Origin: Leptodactylus fallax
Taxonomy: Eukaryota > Chordata > Amphibia > Anura > Leptodactylidae
Direction of reading: 5' to 3'
Length of the DNA stretch: 64,000 nucleotides
Assembly: GCA_947044405.1 (NCBI GenBank)
Contig: CAMRHE010000167.1
Span: 3,207,001 to 3,271,000, forward strand
The stretch's first letter is position 1; each line of letters opens with the position of its first letter. This document shows positions 10,600 to 20,908 of the stretch, piece by piece. The notes beneath the pieces were generated by a model, which saw nothing but the letters and a program-made list of their open reading frames with translations, was not told the origin of the DNA and did no database searches. A program made the position numbers and the translations under genes.

Positions 10600-11320
10600 A
10601 TGGGTGGGTTACTATGGAGCAGAATATTGTGTACAGGAGCCACTATGGAGTATAATACCGAGTGTAGGGGCCACTATGGAGCATAATACTGGGTGCAGGG
10701 ACCACTATGGAGTATAATACCGAGTGTAGGGGCCACTATGGAGCATAATACTGGGTGCAGGGGCCACTATGGAGTATAATACCGAGTGCAGGGGCCACTA
10801 TGGAGCATAATACTGGGTGCAGGGGCCACTATGGAGCATAATACCGTGTGTAGGAGCCACTATGGAGCATAATACCGAGTGCAGGGGCCACTATGGAGCA
10901 TAATACTGTGTGTAGGAGCCACCATGGAGCATAATACCGAGTGCAGGGGCCACTATGGAGCATAATACCATGTGCAGGGGCCACTATGGAGCATAATACC
11001 GAGTGCAGGGGCCACTATAAGGTATAATACCATGTGCAGGGGCCACTATGGAGCATAATACCGTGTGCAGGGGCCACTATGAGGCATAATACCATGTGCA
11101 GGGGCCACTATGAGGCATAATACCGTGTGCAGGGGCCACTATGAGGCATAATACCATGTGCAGGGGCCACTATGGAGCATAATACCATGTGCAGGGGCCA
11201 CTATGGAGCATAATACCATGTGTAGGAGCCGCTGCAGGGCATAATACCGTGTGCAGGGGCTGCTACGGTGCATAATACCGTGTGTAGGGGCCACTGTGGG
11301 CTATAATACCGTGTAATACT
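10600..11320 (+). repeat. 31-bp minisatellite in hAT-like element 1
   Basis: About 23 tandem copies of a 31-bp unit built around ggggccactatggagcat plus aataccgtgtgca. The first copies alternate two variants (cataatactgggtgc and tataataccgagtg), so part of the array is dimeric. The same unit occurs inverted at 15370-16245 and at 38281-38760. No real coding frame. Confidence 0.95.
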
Positions 11321-11329
11321 GTATTTAAA

Positions 11330-12797
11330 AAAAACACCTACTCACCTGTCCCTTGTGCTCCGATGTTTCCCACCGCAGTCTGTTTCTGCTGCTCTGGTGT
11401 TTTCTTCTGGTGGAAGTCCCCACCACACATAACCACTGAGGTCGCTGACATGGGACATCACAGTGCTGTGGGGAAGAAAACACCGGAGCAGCAGGACTGG
11501 AACGCACTGGGAGACACCGGAGCACCTTCCCCAGCCTCATATTAAAAAAGTGGTTATCCTGGACAACTCCTTTAAGGTGGCACTTGGGCTTTATTAAAGG
11601 GTCTTTCCAGCTCATTTTTATTGATGTTCTATCCTTAGGACAGATTATCAATAAGAGATCAGTGGACTCCTCCTCTGATCAGCTGTATGAAGTGGCTATG
11701 GCGCCTTTTTATATCACACGCTGTCTGTTTATAGTGACCGTGTGATGTAATTACAGTCTTGTCACATAGACGTGTATAGGACGAGGTTGTAGTTACATTA
11801 CATGGCCGCTATGAGATGAATGACACTATGTAAACAGAGAAGCGGTCACGGCGCTTACACAGGTACCATTCAAACAGCTGATCAGTAGGGGTCCTGGGTT
11901 TTTGAGCCCCACTGATTAGTTTATTAATGACCTGGAAAACCTTTTAATTAGTTAACACCTGGGGCATTATTAATAAGGGGCACTATTTATACAGGGTACA
12001 CACGGACATTATTAATATAAAGATGACCTTGGGAGTGTTATTCATTATGGGGGGTTATATCATATATTTTATAATTGGGGTAGCAGCAGGATGGGTGTGC
12101 AGGTGAGGACAATGTGAGTCGGATGCCTGGAAAAGTGAGGAGCCAAAGATGTCTGTGTTGCAAACTTTATAGAGACAAGTCACAGCTGGAAGAAGTGGTC
12201 ATGGCGGTCCAAAGGGAAGAGAAGGGAAATGTGAAGGATTAGTCAGAGACGTCACTTGTAAGTCACAAAATGTTACTGCCCTGTATTCACCTAAATGATA
12301 GAGGATAAATACCTGATTGATGGGGGTCTGTCTGCTGAGTCCCTCACTGAACCTGAGAATTGGGTTTTTCCCCCACACTGGGTGGGAATACAGCCTGACC
12401 GCAGCCATATATAGGTGTGTCGCTTGGTGGATGGACAAACCCGTGTGGCTCTCTTTCACTTCAATGGGAGTGCCGAAGATACCAGAAGTACAGTACTCAG
12501 CTATCTGCGAGGCTCCTATTATAGAGAATGGGGGACACCTGGGCTCGTCCATCCACCAAGCAGAAGATGTGTGAAGTTACTTTCATTGTTTCATTTTTTA
12601 TGCCGTGTTGTTGATTTCTGATACTGAAGTAATGCAGGAAGAAGAATTCTTAAAAACTGTTTCATAAGTTTGTGTATGTTTAATGCACGACAATAACAGT
12701 GTGTGACGCTAACAGCATGTAAACGCAATTTTATATTTGGGGGGGGGCGTCTTTCTATAGTCCGCCTCAGTCAGCAAAGAGGCTAGGTTCACCACTG
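11330..12797 (+). other. Inner part of hAT-like element 1
   Basis: From about 11690 to 12797 this is the inverted counterpart of 14292-15365 in element 2. It ends with the inner terminus ctaggttcaccactg. The part at 11330-11690 has no counterpart in element 2 and may be a separate insertion or a deletion in copy 2. No conserved frame: the equivalents of open stretches in one copy are interrupted in the other. Confidence 0.7.
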
Positions 12798-12805
12798 AGT
12801 GTAGC

Positions 12806-14283
12806 AGCAGCATTTATTTGAGTGCCCTTTGTAGCAGCCTCCTCTTCTGCATCCTCTCTTAATAGACTAATATGTAGATAGGAACTTTGCCTGAAAAGTG
12901 GAGAAATAAACATATTTCTTTAATTAGATATATTACAAATTTTCTTATTTTCAGCTGTACTATTCATTTTTGAAAAGTTGCTTATGGAGGTATGCTTTAA
13001 CTCCCTGTGAAGAACATGTGAGGAACTTCACACTTATTATTATTTTATATGTAAGGTAGTTACAGTTGCAACTATAGGGGATGCAGAGATTACAGTTATA
13101 CCTGGGAACTGATGACAAAGGGGTCCAAACAATGGGGGAAATTTACTAAGAAAAATGCATCCAATTTCTGGCATAATATGGGCCAAAAAACTTGTAGGCA
13201 TGGCATAATTTACACCACCATGCACCAAACATGATGCAAGATTTTGGCATGTTTTTCTGGCCTAAAGTACACCAACAGAAGGTGTAAAGTTGAGTAGATA
13301 AACTATTTAGACACTTTGGTAAAGTTGCCACAGTTTAAGACTGTCTAGTCTACTCTAACTTTTAGACAGTATTAGTAAATCTACCCCAGTGTCTCTTCCA
13401 TGGGGTGATAAATTTTATAATCACGTTTGATAGCAGGCCCTGCTACAGAACTTTTAGTAGCTCCTGTACCACCCTGAATTCTGTTGCATATCTTTTATAT
13501 TCCATCTTGTATCCTTATCATTAAATAACATCAATTTGAGGGGCATATAAGGAATGGTGTTCTGAAGGGGAATCAGTTGCTGAGTTCTTGGAGCAAGGGA
13601 GAAACATTAACTGGGCCCTTTGAACTTATATTTTATATTAGTAAATTATAATTGTACATTATAGTCGAATAGAGCACATTCAGTAACTGTAAGAGCCCCA
13701 TGCAGTGACTGTTTGGACAAAGGTGGATAAGTTAGAGCTACCAAATGTACTGCCCTGATTGCTATCCATCAGTTTAAGGCCTGGACCCTACGTAGTGTAA
13801 ACCTCAGTGTTTTACAGTACCTTTAAAGTGGATGGGTTTCTGGCTAATCCCATCCACACGTTGGAGAAAAATATCCGCAGTGGACATGCTGCGATTTCAA
13901 ATACTGTCACATTTTTGTAAATCGCAGCATGTCTATTATACCAACAAAACGCTGGCGTTTTCTGTATAGGTATAATTGAAGCTCAAAGTCCTCAGAGTAA
14001 AAACAAGTCGCTTTGTATTTACTCAATACAATACTGAAACAAGTGTAAACTTCAATTCCATTTCTGGGTTATAGAAAGAAAACCCAGTACTCCTTCTCTT
14101 GTTATTAACTATAGACTCAATAAAACCATTATCTCTGTATGTTTACAAGAATATGAATTATCAATGTATCAAGACACAAAGAAACGTTTCTCTAGCTGTA
14201 CAGACTATACAAATAATATGTCATTGATCTGATTATTGCGCTCCAGTGTCTGAATTATTCATAAAACATTATTTTTTACTATG
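12806..14283. other. Spacer between the two opposed hAT-like elements
   Basis: AT-rich DNA without a supported gene. It holds a MITE fragment at 13778-13995 and, near 13055-13130, a stretch that looks like a worn hAT terminus (ggggatgcagag followed by a cagttatacctggg block). Otherwise nothing recognised. Confidence 0.55.
13778..13995 (+). repeat. Fragment of a GGCTAAGGCC-type MITE (long form)
   Basis: Begins ggcctggaccctacg after TTTAA and continues through the family blocks catccacacgttgg, gctgcgatttc and cagcatgtc. The right end is missing. Other long-form copies lie at 17597, 20288 and 34851. Confidence 0.7.
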
Positions 14284-15369
14284 CGTCTAGTCAGTGGTGA
14301 ACCTAGCCTCTTTGCTGCCTGAGGCGGACTAAAAAAAAAAAAAAATTGAGTGTCCATGCTACTAGCTTCACACGCTATTATCGTCGCACAATATACACAA
14401 TACACAAAGTTATAAAACAGTTTTTAAGAATTCTTCTTACTGCGTTATTTTAGTATCAGATCAACAACACGGCATTAACAATGACAATAACTTCACACAT
14501 CTTCTGCTTGGTGGATTGACGAGCCCACGTGGCCCCCATTATCTATAATAGGAACGCCGCAGATAGCTGAGTACTGTACTTCGGCTATCTTTGGCACTCC
14601 CATTAAAGTGAATGAGAGCCGCCTGGTTGCGGTCACACTGAATTCCCACCCAGTGGGGGAAAAAACCCAAATTCTCAGGCTCAGTGGGGGTCTCAGCAGA
14701 CAGACCCCCATCAATCAGGTATTTATCGTCATTTAGGTAAATACAGGGCAGTAACATTTTGTGACTTACAGGTGATGTCTCTGAATAATCCTTCACATTT
14801 CCCTTCTCTTCCCTCTGGACCGCCATGACCACTTCTTCCAGCTGTGACTTGTCTCTGTAAAGTTTGCAACACAGACATCTTTGGCTCCTCACTTTTCCAG
14901 GCACCTGACCCATATTGTCCTCACCTACACAAAGCCACCATCCTGCTGCTACCCCAATTATAAAATATATGATATAACCTCCCATAATGAATAATACCCC
15001 CAAGTGCATCTTTATATTAATAATGTCCGTGTGTACCCTGTATAAATAGTGCCCCTTATTAATAATGCCCCAGGTGTTAACTAATTTAAAGGTTTTCCAG
15101 GTCATTAATAAACTAATCAGTGGGGCTCAAAAACCCAGGACCCCCACTGATCAGCTGTTTGAATGGTACCTGTGTAAGCGCCATGATCCCTTTTCTGTTT
15201 ACATAGTGTCATTCATCTCATAGCAGCCATGTAATGTAACTACAGCCTTGTCCTATACACGTCCATGTGATAAGGCTGTAATTACATTACACGGTCACTA
15301 TAAACAGACAACGTATGATATAAACAGGCTCCATAGCCCCTGTTTATAGCGCCCCATTTACACACACTA

Positions 15370-16245
15370 TAATTTTCCACATCAGCCCCTGCACACAGTA
15401 TTACAGCCCGCGGCCCCTGCACACTGTATTATGCCTCGCAGCGGCCCCTGCACACGGTATTATGCTCCATAGTGCCCCCTGCACTGGTATTATGCTCCAT
15501 ATTGGCCCCTGCACACTGTCTTTTGCTCCATAGTGGCCCCTGCACTGGTATTATGCTCCATATTGGCCCCTGCACACTGTATTATGCTCCATAGTGGCCC
15601 CTGCAGTGGTATTATGCTCCATATTGGCTCCTGCACACGGTATTATGCTCCATAGTGGCCCCTGCACTGGTATTATGCTCCATATTGGCCCCTGCACACT
15701 GTATTATTCTCCATAGTGGCCCCTGTACTGGTATTATGCTCCATATTGGCCCCTGCACACTGTATTATGCTCCATAGTGGCCCCTGCACTGGTATTATGC
15801 TCCATATTGGCTCCTGCACACGGTATTATGCTCCATAGTGGCCCGTGCACTGGTATTATGCTCCATATTGGCCCCTGCACACTGTATTATGCTCCATAGT
15901 GGCCCCTGCACTGGTATTATGCTCCATAGTGGCCCCTGCACATGGTATTATGCTCCACAGCAACCCCTGCACATGGTATTATGCCCCATAGTGGTCCCTG
16001 CACTGGTATTATGCTCCATATTGGCCCCTGCACACTGTATTATGCTCCATAGTGACCGCTGCACACGGTATTATGCTCCATAGTAGCCCCTGCACTGGTA
16101 TTAAGCTCCATAGTGGCCCCTGCACACTGTATTATGCTCCATAGTGGCCCCTATACTGGTATTATACTTCATAGTAGCCCCTGCACACGGTATTATGCTC
16201 CACAGTGGCCCTTGCACACAGTATTATGCTCCATAGTCACCCACC
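15370..16245 (-). repeat. 31-bp minisatellite in hAT-like element 2
   Basis: About 28 units, the reverse complement of the array in element 1. Through much of its length it alternates a cacactgtattatgctcc unit and a cactggtattatgctcc unit, giving a dimeric higher-order repeat of about 61 bp. Confidence 0.95.
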
Positions 16246-16252
16246 CATGAAC

Positions 16253-16295
16253 TATTATGATACTCTGGGGTCTTTTCAGACCCCAGAGTATAATG
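16253..16295. repeat. Palindrome
   Basis: Arms tactctggggtc and gaccccagagta around ttttca, extended by AT-rich flanks that also pair. Confidence 0.9.
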
Positions 16296-16720
16296 ATCGG
16301 AGACCCAGGGGATGACAAATATAAAAGCCAGTGTTACTTAGCTTTCCTGGACACCGGTGCACTCCCTGCAGCTTTCAGCCCTGTTTAATTGCGCACACAC
16401 GTCACGTGATCAGGCCGGCGACGCGACTTGATGATGTCACCAGAGGGCCTAAGCCTGCTCGGAGTAACATTGGATCGCAGGAGAGGTAAGTAGCATTGGT
16501 TTTTATGTTCCCTTACCTCCCCTGGGCCTCCGATTATTATACTCTGGGGTCTGACCCCAGAGTATAATAATAGTAGTATTTGAGGCCCGCAGCCTCACTT
16601 ACCTACCCCCGCTCCTGCGCACAGCTGCTTCCTCTTCCCCTTCTGCGTCCCATAGCAGAAAGGGAAGCGGAGGCGACCACGAGCAGGTGCGGGGTAGGTA
16701 AATAAATAGTCCATTACCTG
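16296..16720 (-). repeat. GC-rich internal module, copy in hAT-like element 2
   Basis: Inverted relative to the copy in element 1 as a whole, with blocks cacgtgatcaggccggcg, gagaggtaagtagcattgg, the palindrome at 16533-16571, and a paired GC segment at 16600-16690. No conserved frame. Confidence 0.65.
16533..16571. repeat. Perfect palindrome
   Basis: attattatactctggggtc pairs with gaccccagagtataataat with almost no loop. Confidence 0.92.
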
Positions 16721-16911
16721 CTGGGGTATTGTTATTGTTAACCAGCCCAGGACAGGCCCTGCTCAGCTTTGTTTTTTTTTAAAGCGGCCTGTCCTGGGCT
16801 GGTTTACATTAAATAAATAGTAAAAATGCCACCCCCCAGACAGTGATGGATAGTGCCGCCTGAGGTGGCCGCCTCACTTCACCTCATTAGCGGTGCGCCC
16901 CTGCATCTAGT

Positions 16912-17394
16912 TAATCCAGGAACACTAACACAGTCACCGCTCATGAGGAACACTGTACACACTGTATAAAGGGAACACTTTTATTTACATACAGTGAAAT
17001 GTCTGTTGTTATCTTCTTCAGATATTTGAATGGGGCTTGTGTATGATCTGGCCCTTGCATTAGGATCAGGATGAATGGATAGGTATAAGGATATATTATG
17101 GGTATAACTAATTTTTTACTTCTATAATATAGTTGAGAAAATCTATATTTTTTCATTATACAACCCTTAAAAATCTCTTCTATACCACTTATATGCTATT
17201 GTAGAAGCTATTAGTGGCATACTGAACATACCTTTTTTGTGTTAAAGTACAATCTTGCTATCAAGAAAATCCACTTTTATTCTGTATGTAAATTACCTGA
17301 TCTGTGAACCAAAAGTTTGGCCCCTTTTCCTGGAGTAGTAGCTTTTGCCTGTTGCTGCCACTAATTGGGACCTGCAGCACCCATAGGTGAAAAT
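16912..17394. other. Unannotated AT-rich DNA
   Basis: No recognisable gene or shared repeat in this stretch. Confidence 0.5.
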
Positions 17395-17558
17395 AGGTGC
17401 AGATTTTGCTGAGGTTTTTGAGCCAAAGCCAGGTGTGGATTGAGCAGAAGGGATACGTATAAAAGCTTCCTTTATATTTCCCATTTCTTTTGTAGCCATG
17501 CCAACACAGAAAACTCTGCAACAAAAAAAGCAGATTTCTGCAATGTGGGGCCTTAGCC
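17395..17558 (+). repeat. GGCTAAGGCC-type MITE, short form, left end worn
   Basis: Carries the short-form core (tttttgagccaaagcc, then caacaaaaaaagcag) and the right terminus ggggccttagcc followed by TAA. The left terminus is not recognisable. Confidence 0.65.
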
Positions 17559-17596
17559 TAAAAGTTGATCTTCTCTGCAGCAAGAATGGACTTTGA

Positions 17597-18062
17597 GGCT
17601 AAGACCCCATGTAGCAAAACACAGCAAGAAAAAAACGCAGTGGAAATGCATAGCTTTTTTCCACAGCATTTTTTATTGCATTTTTGCATAGTTTACTTTT
17701 GCGGGCTTTCTGCCTCAATTACACCTATACAGAAAACACCAGCGTTTCTGCAGGTATAATTGACATGACACAAGAAAAGGTGTCAAAGTCTAGCGAATCC
17801 CACACACACATTGCAGAAAAATATGCACAGTGGAAATGCTGTGATTTCCAAAACCGTTGCGATTTTGGAAAGCGCAGCATGTTAATTATGCCTACGGAAA
17901 CTCCAGTGGTTTCCCTATAGGTATAATGGAAGCAGAAAGACTGCAGAAGAAACCTTTTTGTACTTTCTGTCAAAAGTGCTGCGGGAAAAACCGCAATGCA
18001 TTTCTGGTGCGGTTTTTCCCGTAGCGTTTTTTCACTGCGACCCGATACGTGGGGCCTTAGCC
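17597..18062 (+). repeat. GGCTAAGGCC-type MITE, long form
   Basis: Left end ggctaagaccccatg, right end ggggccttagcc followed by TTAA. Each half (17690-17760 and 17900-17960) is roughly the reverse complement of the other, so the inverted repeats reach about 170 bp. No coding capacity. Confidence 0.8.
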
Positions 18063-19120
18063 TTAAAGTGCACATACAGGAAAAAGCAAACTGCTTTCAC
18101 ATATAACTAGATTTATATACTTTTAATTTTATTACTTTTATTCAACATTTTTCCATAAAAAGGCCTGCCTCCATGGTATATAAACCTAAAGATTAGACAT
18201 ATTTACTCACACTATCTTACACTAGATTCACACTAGCATTTGGGTTTCCCTATCTGCTTAAAATAGTGGGGGCTGCCGTGTTTCCACCAGGTTTGCAAGA
18301 CTTTTCTCTCCGCATATTAAAGTGGAATTGGGGACGGAATCCCTGAATGTTACTGTGACTGCAGACTTACCGATTTAGTCACTTAAAAAAAAAAAAAAAC
18401 ACATATTAGATGTCAGGAACACACAATGCTGAACAAATTCAAAGCTGTGGCACAGAACAGGGCTGTATCCTCCATGATTTAAGATATGATTATACGCTGA
18501 TTGTTTGCACATTAGTGTTAATCTCAGTTATTACCTAAATGAATGCTAATATCTTCATAATATAATCAAGCTGTATGTAAAAATGTATTTAACAATGCCC
18601 CCCATGCTAAACCAGGAAAGAACACATCTGCACAGGGACAGAGCAAGATGAAATGTACCCATTAGACAAGAACATTGAATAATACGGAACACAAACATAT
18701 GGTATTGTGACAAGTCTGCATATGGTGTATGCTGTAACACATTTCATGGGTTGAGAACCAGAGACAGGTTTGATGTTACTTTTTGTGGTGCACAGTACAT
18801 TGCCTTATTTCTGGCTACAAATTTAAATAAAATACTATTTTTATTTCATGCAAGTCACAAGAGGAAGAGAGCCTCACCGCCAGGTATGCTTGGAACCAGC
18901 ACAAGTACTTTTTTGTTCTAACTTTTTTTTTAAATTTTCAATGTAAGTTCTCTATGTTTAACTTTAGTTATGACATCCTTAAAAATGTCTGTAATAAAGA
19001 AAATATTAGTAGAGGAAAAAGCTCAAGGGGCCTATGTATCAATACTACCACACAGTTTGATGCAAAGTGAATACTGTCACTAATTTGTCTTATGTCTGCA
19101 ACATGTTTATTACAATTTTA
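18063..19120. other. Unannotated DNA with one MITE-like end
   Basis: Near 18225-18330 a block beginning ctagattcacactagc resembles the left ends of ggttcacac-type MITEs seen at 23950 and 36163; no matching right end found. A 14-A run lies near 18386. Otherwise nothing recognised. Confidence 0.45.
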
Positions 19121-19490
19121 CCCCAGAGTATAATAGGTAGAGGTCCATGGGAGGTGAAAAAATAAATATTTATACTCACCTTTCCTAACCTATTTTGGGC
19201 CTCCTCACGGCATCTGGAGCTCTCTTGCTAACGCCATGCACCCAGGGTGACCATGGAGGGCACTGAGGTGATTGGGCCGCAGTGGTCACATTGGCACGCT
19301 GAGCATCATGACAATCACAGGCCTCAGTTCTGCCCCTGGCGCATGACATCGCCAAGGAGACTGGAGATGCCACTAGGAGGTCCCAAAAAAGTGAGGGAAG
19401 ATGAGTATAAATGTTTTCTATATTTTACACCACCCTTGGCCCTCCACCTATTATACTCTTGGGTCTGAATAGACCCTAGAGTATAATAAT
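19121..19490 (+). repeat. Solo copy of the GC-rich module with palindrome end
   Basis: Begins ttaccccagagtataata, followed by gtccatgggaggtg, and closes with the inverted counterpart cacccttggccctccacctattata and the palindrome at 19451-19488. It has the same order of blocks as the modules inside the hAT-like elements, but no minisatellite and no CAGNGG termini. This suggests the module can exist by itself as a MITE-like unit. Confidence 0.6.
19451..19488. repeat. Palindrome
   Basis: attatactcttgggtc and gaccctagagtataat pair with one or two mismatches around tgaata. Confidence 0.85.
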
Positions 19491-19594
19491 TCCTCTTCCA
19501 GTTCGTACTGAGTTTGTTCGACCTGAAACGAATCAGGAACCTGAGCCACTCGAACCCGAAACAAAACAAATCTTGGGAGGTTCGCCCATCAGTA

Positions 19595-20120
19595 GTCCTG
19601 ACTAGAGAGGAGCGAATCGAAGCTGACGAAGTGGAATTCGTTCCGAATTTCAGGAAATATTTGATTCGCATCGAATCCGGATTTCCTAATGCTTCTTGGT
19701 AATGAATCGCATTTTTTTCCTAAAATGGCTGCTGCACATGTTAGGACAAGGGGCAAGGAACTCTGGGAATGCGGGATCACCCACAATGTCCTGCGTGCAG
19801 CCAATCAGCAGCCAGCCCTGTGATGTCACAGCCCTATAAATACCCTCCGCCATCTTGGATTCAGGCATTTTACAGTGTACTTAGTGCAGGGAGAGACATC
19901 AGCAGGAGCTAGGGAAAGTGGTAGAAAAGACTTGAAAACTGATATTTTGCTTAATTGAAGTTCAGGGAAAGAGCATTAGAAGTGTAGAGAAAGGTTAGGG
20001 AGGAATTTATACAGAGTATTGAAGCAGAATAGAGTTCATTTGGGGTGTTTGCAGCCTTGGTAATAGGAACAATCCTACTACACCTTGCTTTTCACTAACT
20101 TCACTAGCGTGAGTTATAAT
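19595..20120 (+). repeat. Promoter-bearing interspersed repeat
   Basis: A unit with a GA-rich lead-in (agagaggagcgaatcg), an AATTCG-rich block (19620-19690), the promoter at 19801-19868, and a purine-rich transcribed-looking part (19885-20010). It contains no ORF of note. It could be an LTR or the 5' end of a retroelement; no second copy exists in the window to define the ends. Confidence 0.45.
19801..19868 (+). promoter_or_regulatory. Pol II-like core promoter: CCAAT, CRE-like site, TATA box, YY1-like site
   Basis: ccaatcag at 19801-19808, tgatgtca (one base from a CRE) at 19821-19828, the TATA box tataaata at 19835-19842 and gccatcttgg (YY1 consensus) at 19849-19858. Spacing predicts transcription starting near 19862-19870 on the plus strand. 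Motif order and spacing are classical, but activity is inferred. Confidence 0.6.
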
Positions 20121-20287
20121 GAAAATCTGCATCAGTTTCTAACTGGCATAGATCTCCATTTTGGGGCACAGTCTTGTTCCTGATTTATGAAGAGGTCAGA
20201 GCCTCTTCATAAATCAGTCACGCCCTGTGCCATTCGGGGCCTTTCTAAACCAAACTCAATAAATCTGTCCCAATGTGTCTACTCTAA
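20121..20287. other. Short unannotated stretch
   Basis: A short inverted pair (agaggtcagagcctcttcat, around 20190-20215) is present; nothing else recognised. Confidence 0.4.
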
Positions 20288-20615
20288 GGCTTGGGCCCCA
20301 CGTGGTGTAAACGCTGAGGAAAAACCCGCAAAGTCCCTGAAAATAGCGAATCCCATCCACACATCGCAGAAAAATACGTGCAGTGGAAGCGCTGCGATTT
20401 CCAAAAACGTTGCATTTTTGGAAATTGCAGCATGTCAGCTACACCTATGGAAATGCCAGCGGTTTCCCTATAGGTACAATGGAGGCAGAAAGTCCACAGG
20501 AGAAACCTCTGCAGACTTTCTGTGAAAAGCTCTGTGGGAAAAACCACGATGCATTGCCGCTGCGGTTTTTCCTGCATTGCTTTTTTGCTGCGGCCCACTA
20601 TGTGGGGCCTTAGCC
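20288..20615 (+). repeat. GGCTAAGGCC-type MITE, long form, near complete
   Basis: Left end ggcttgggccccacg after CTAA, right end ggggccttagcc before TTAA. Internal blocks catccacacatcgcag, cgctgcgatttcc and tttccctataggta define the long form. 328 bp, non-coding. Confidence 0.85.
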
Positions 20616-20908
20616 TTAAGAGGTCATATAAAGTTTCATAAAAACATTTATCATCATTGTCTCGGTTTGCTCTTGTATGTTAAAAATACATTGCGATATG
20701 TCTGCTGAATATTGTATTTTGTATTGAAATCTTAAGTACGTCTATTAAACTGCTATTGAAAGGCAGAAAATTGGAATGCATGAAGGTAATTTTAATTTAG
20801 TAGAGAAAATAAATCTAACGTTTTTAGATAGTCAGCGTTAACTAAAAAACAGACAAAAATGAACATAGCTTGTAATTTATGAATTTGATATGAAATGGCT
20901 TTCTGATA
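20616..20908. other. Unannotated AT-rich DNA
   Basis: Nothing recognised between the MITE and the Tc1 element. Confidence 0.45.

Larger units (their letters stand above)
8158..12805 (+). mobile_element. hAT-like non-autonomous element, copy 1 (with 8-bp target duplication)
   Basis: The element runs from 8166 to 12797. Its left end begins caggggcgcacc; its right end, read inward, begins cagtggtgaacc, giving a 12-bp imperfect terminal inverted repeat of the CAGNGG type common in hAT elements. The flanks 8158-8165 and 12798-12805 are both agtgtagc, a perfect 8-bp duplication, the hAT hallmark. No transposase frame is present, so it must have been moved in trans. Inside: the Tc1 insertion 8436-10044, a GC-rich module, a 31-bp minisatellite, and 1.1 kb shared with copy 2. 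Without the Tc1 it is about 3.0 kb. A segment of roughly 350 bp (about 11330-11690) is absent from copy 2. Confidence 0.8.
14284..16911 (-). mobile_element. hAT-like non-autonomous element, copy 2 (inverted, with target duplication)
   Basis: The element runs from 14292 to 16903, 2612 bp, in opposite orientation to copy 1. Its left end begins cagtggtgaacc and its right end, read inward, caggggcgcacc, the same two termini as copy 1. The flanks are cgtctagt (14284-14291) and catctagt (16904-16911), an 8-bp duplication with one mismatch. Because this duplication differs from that of copy 1, the two are separate insertions, not an inverted duplication of one locus. Internal order mirrors copy 1: inner region, 31-bp minisatellite, palindrome, GC-rich module, palindrome, outer end. 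No transposase. Confidence 0.8.

Noticed and set aside
10600..11320. CRISPR array
   Set aside because: Regular 31-bp units have no distinct spacers; this is a eukaryotic minisatellite within a transposon.
14539..15105. 188-codon minus-strand frame in hAT-like element 2 with a hydrophobic segment
   Set aside because: The homologous part of element 1 has stops in this frame (for example just after the equivalent of the start), and no known domain is visible.
15838..16083. 81-codon frame through the minisatellite in hAT-like element 2
   Set aside because: The repeating peptide is only the 31-bp unit read in successive frames; a unit length not divisible by three prevents a constant protein repeat, and other arrays do not keep the frame.
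8166..16903. A single giant inverted-repeat transposon
   Set aside because: Each half has its own pair of termini and its own target duplication, so two insertions explain the data better.
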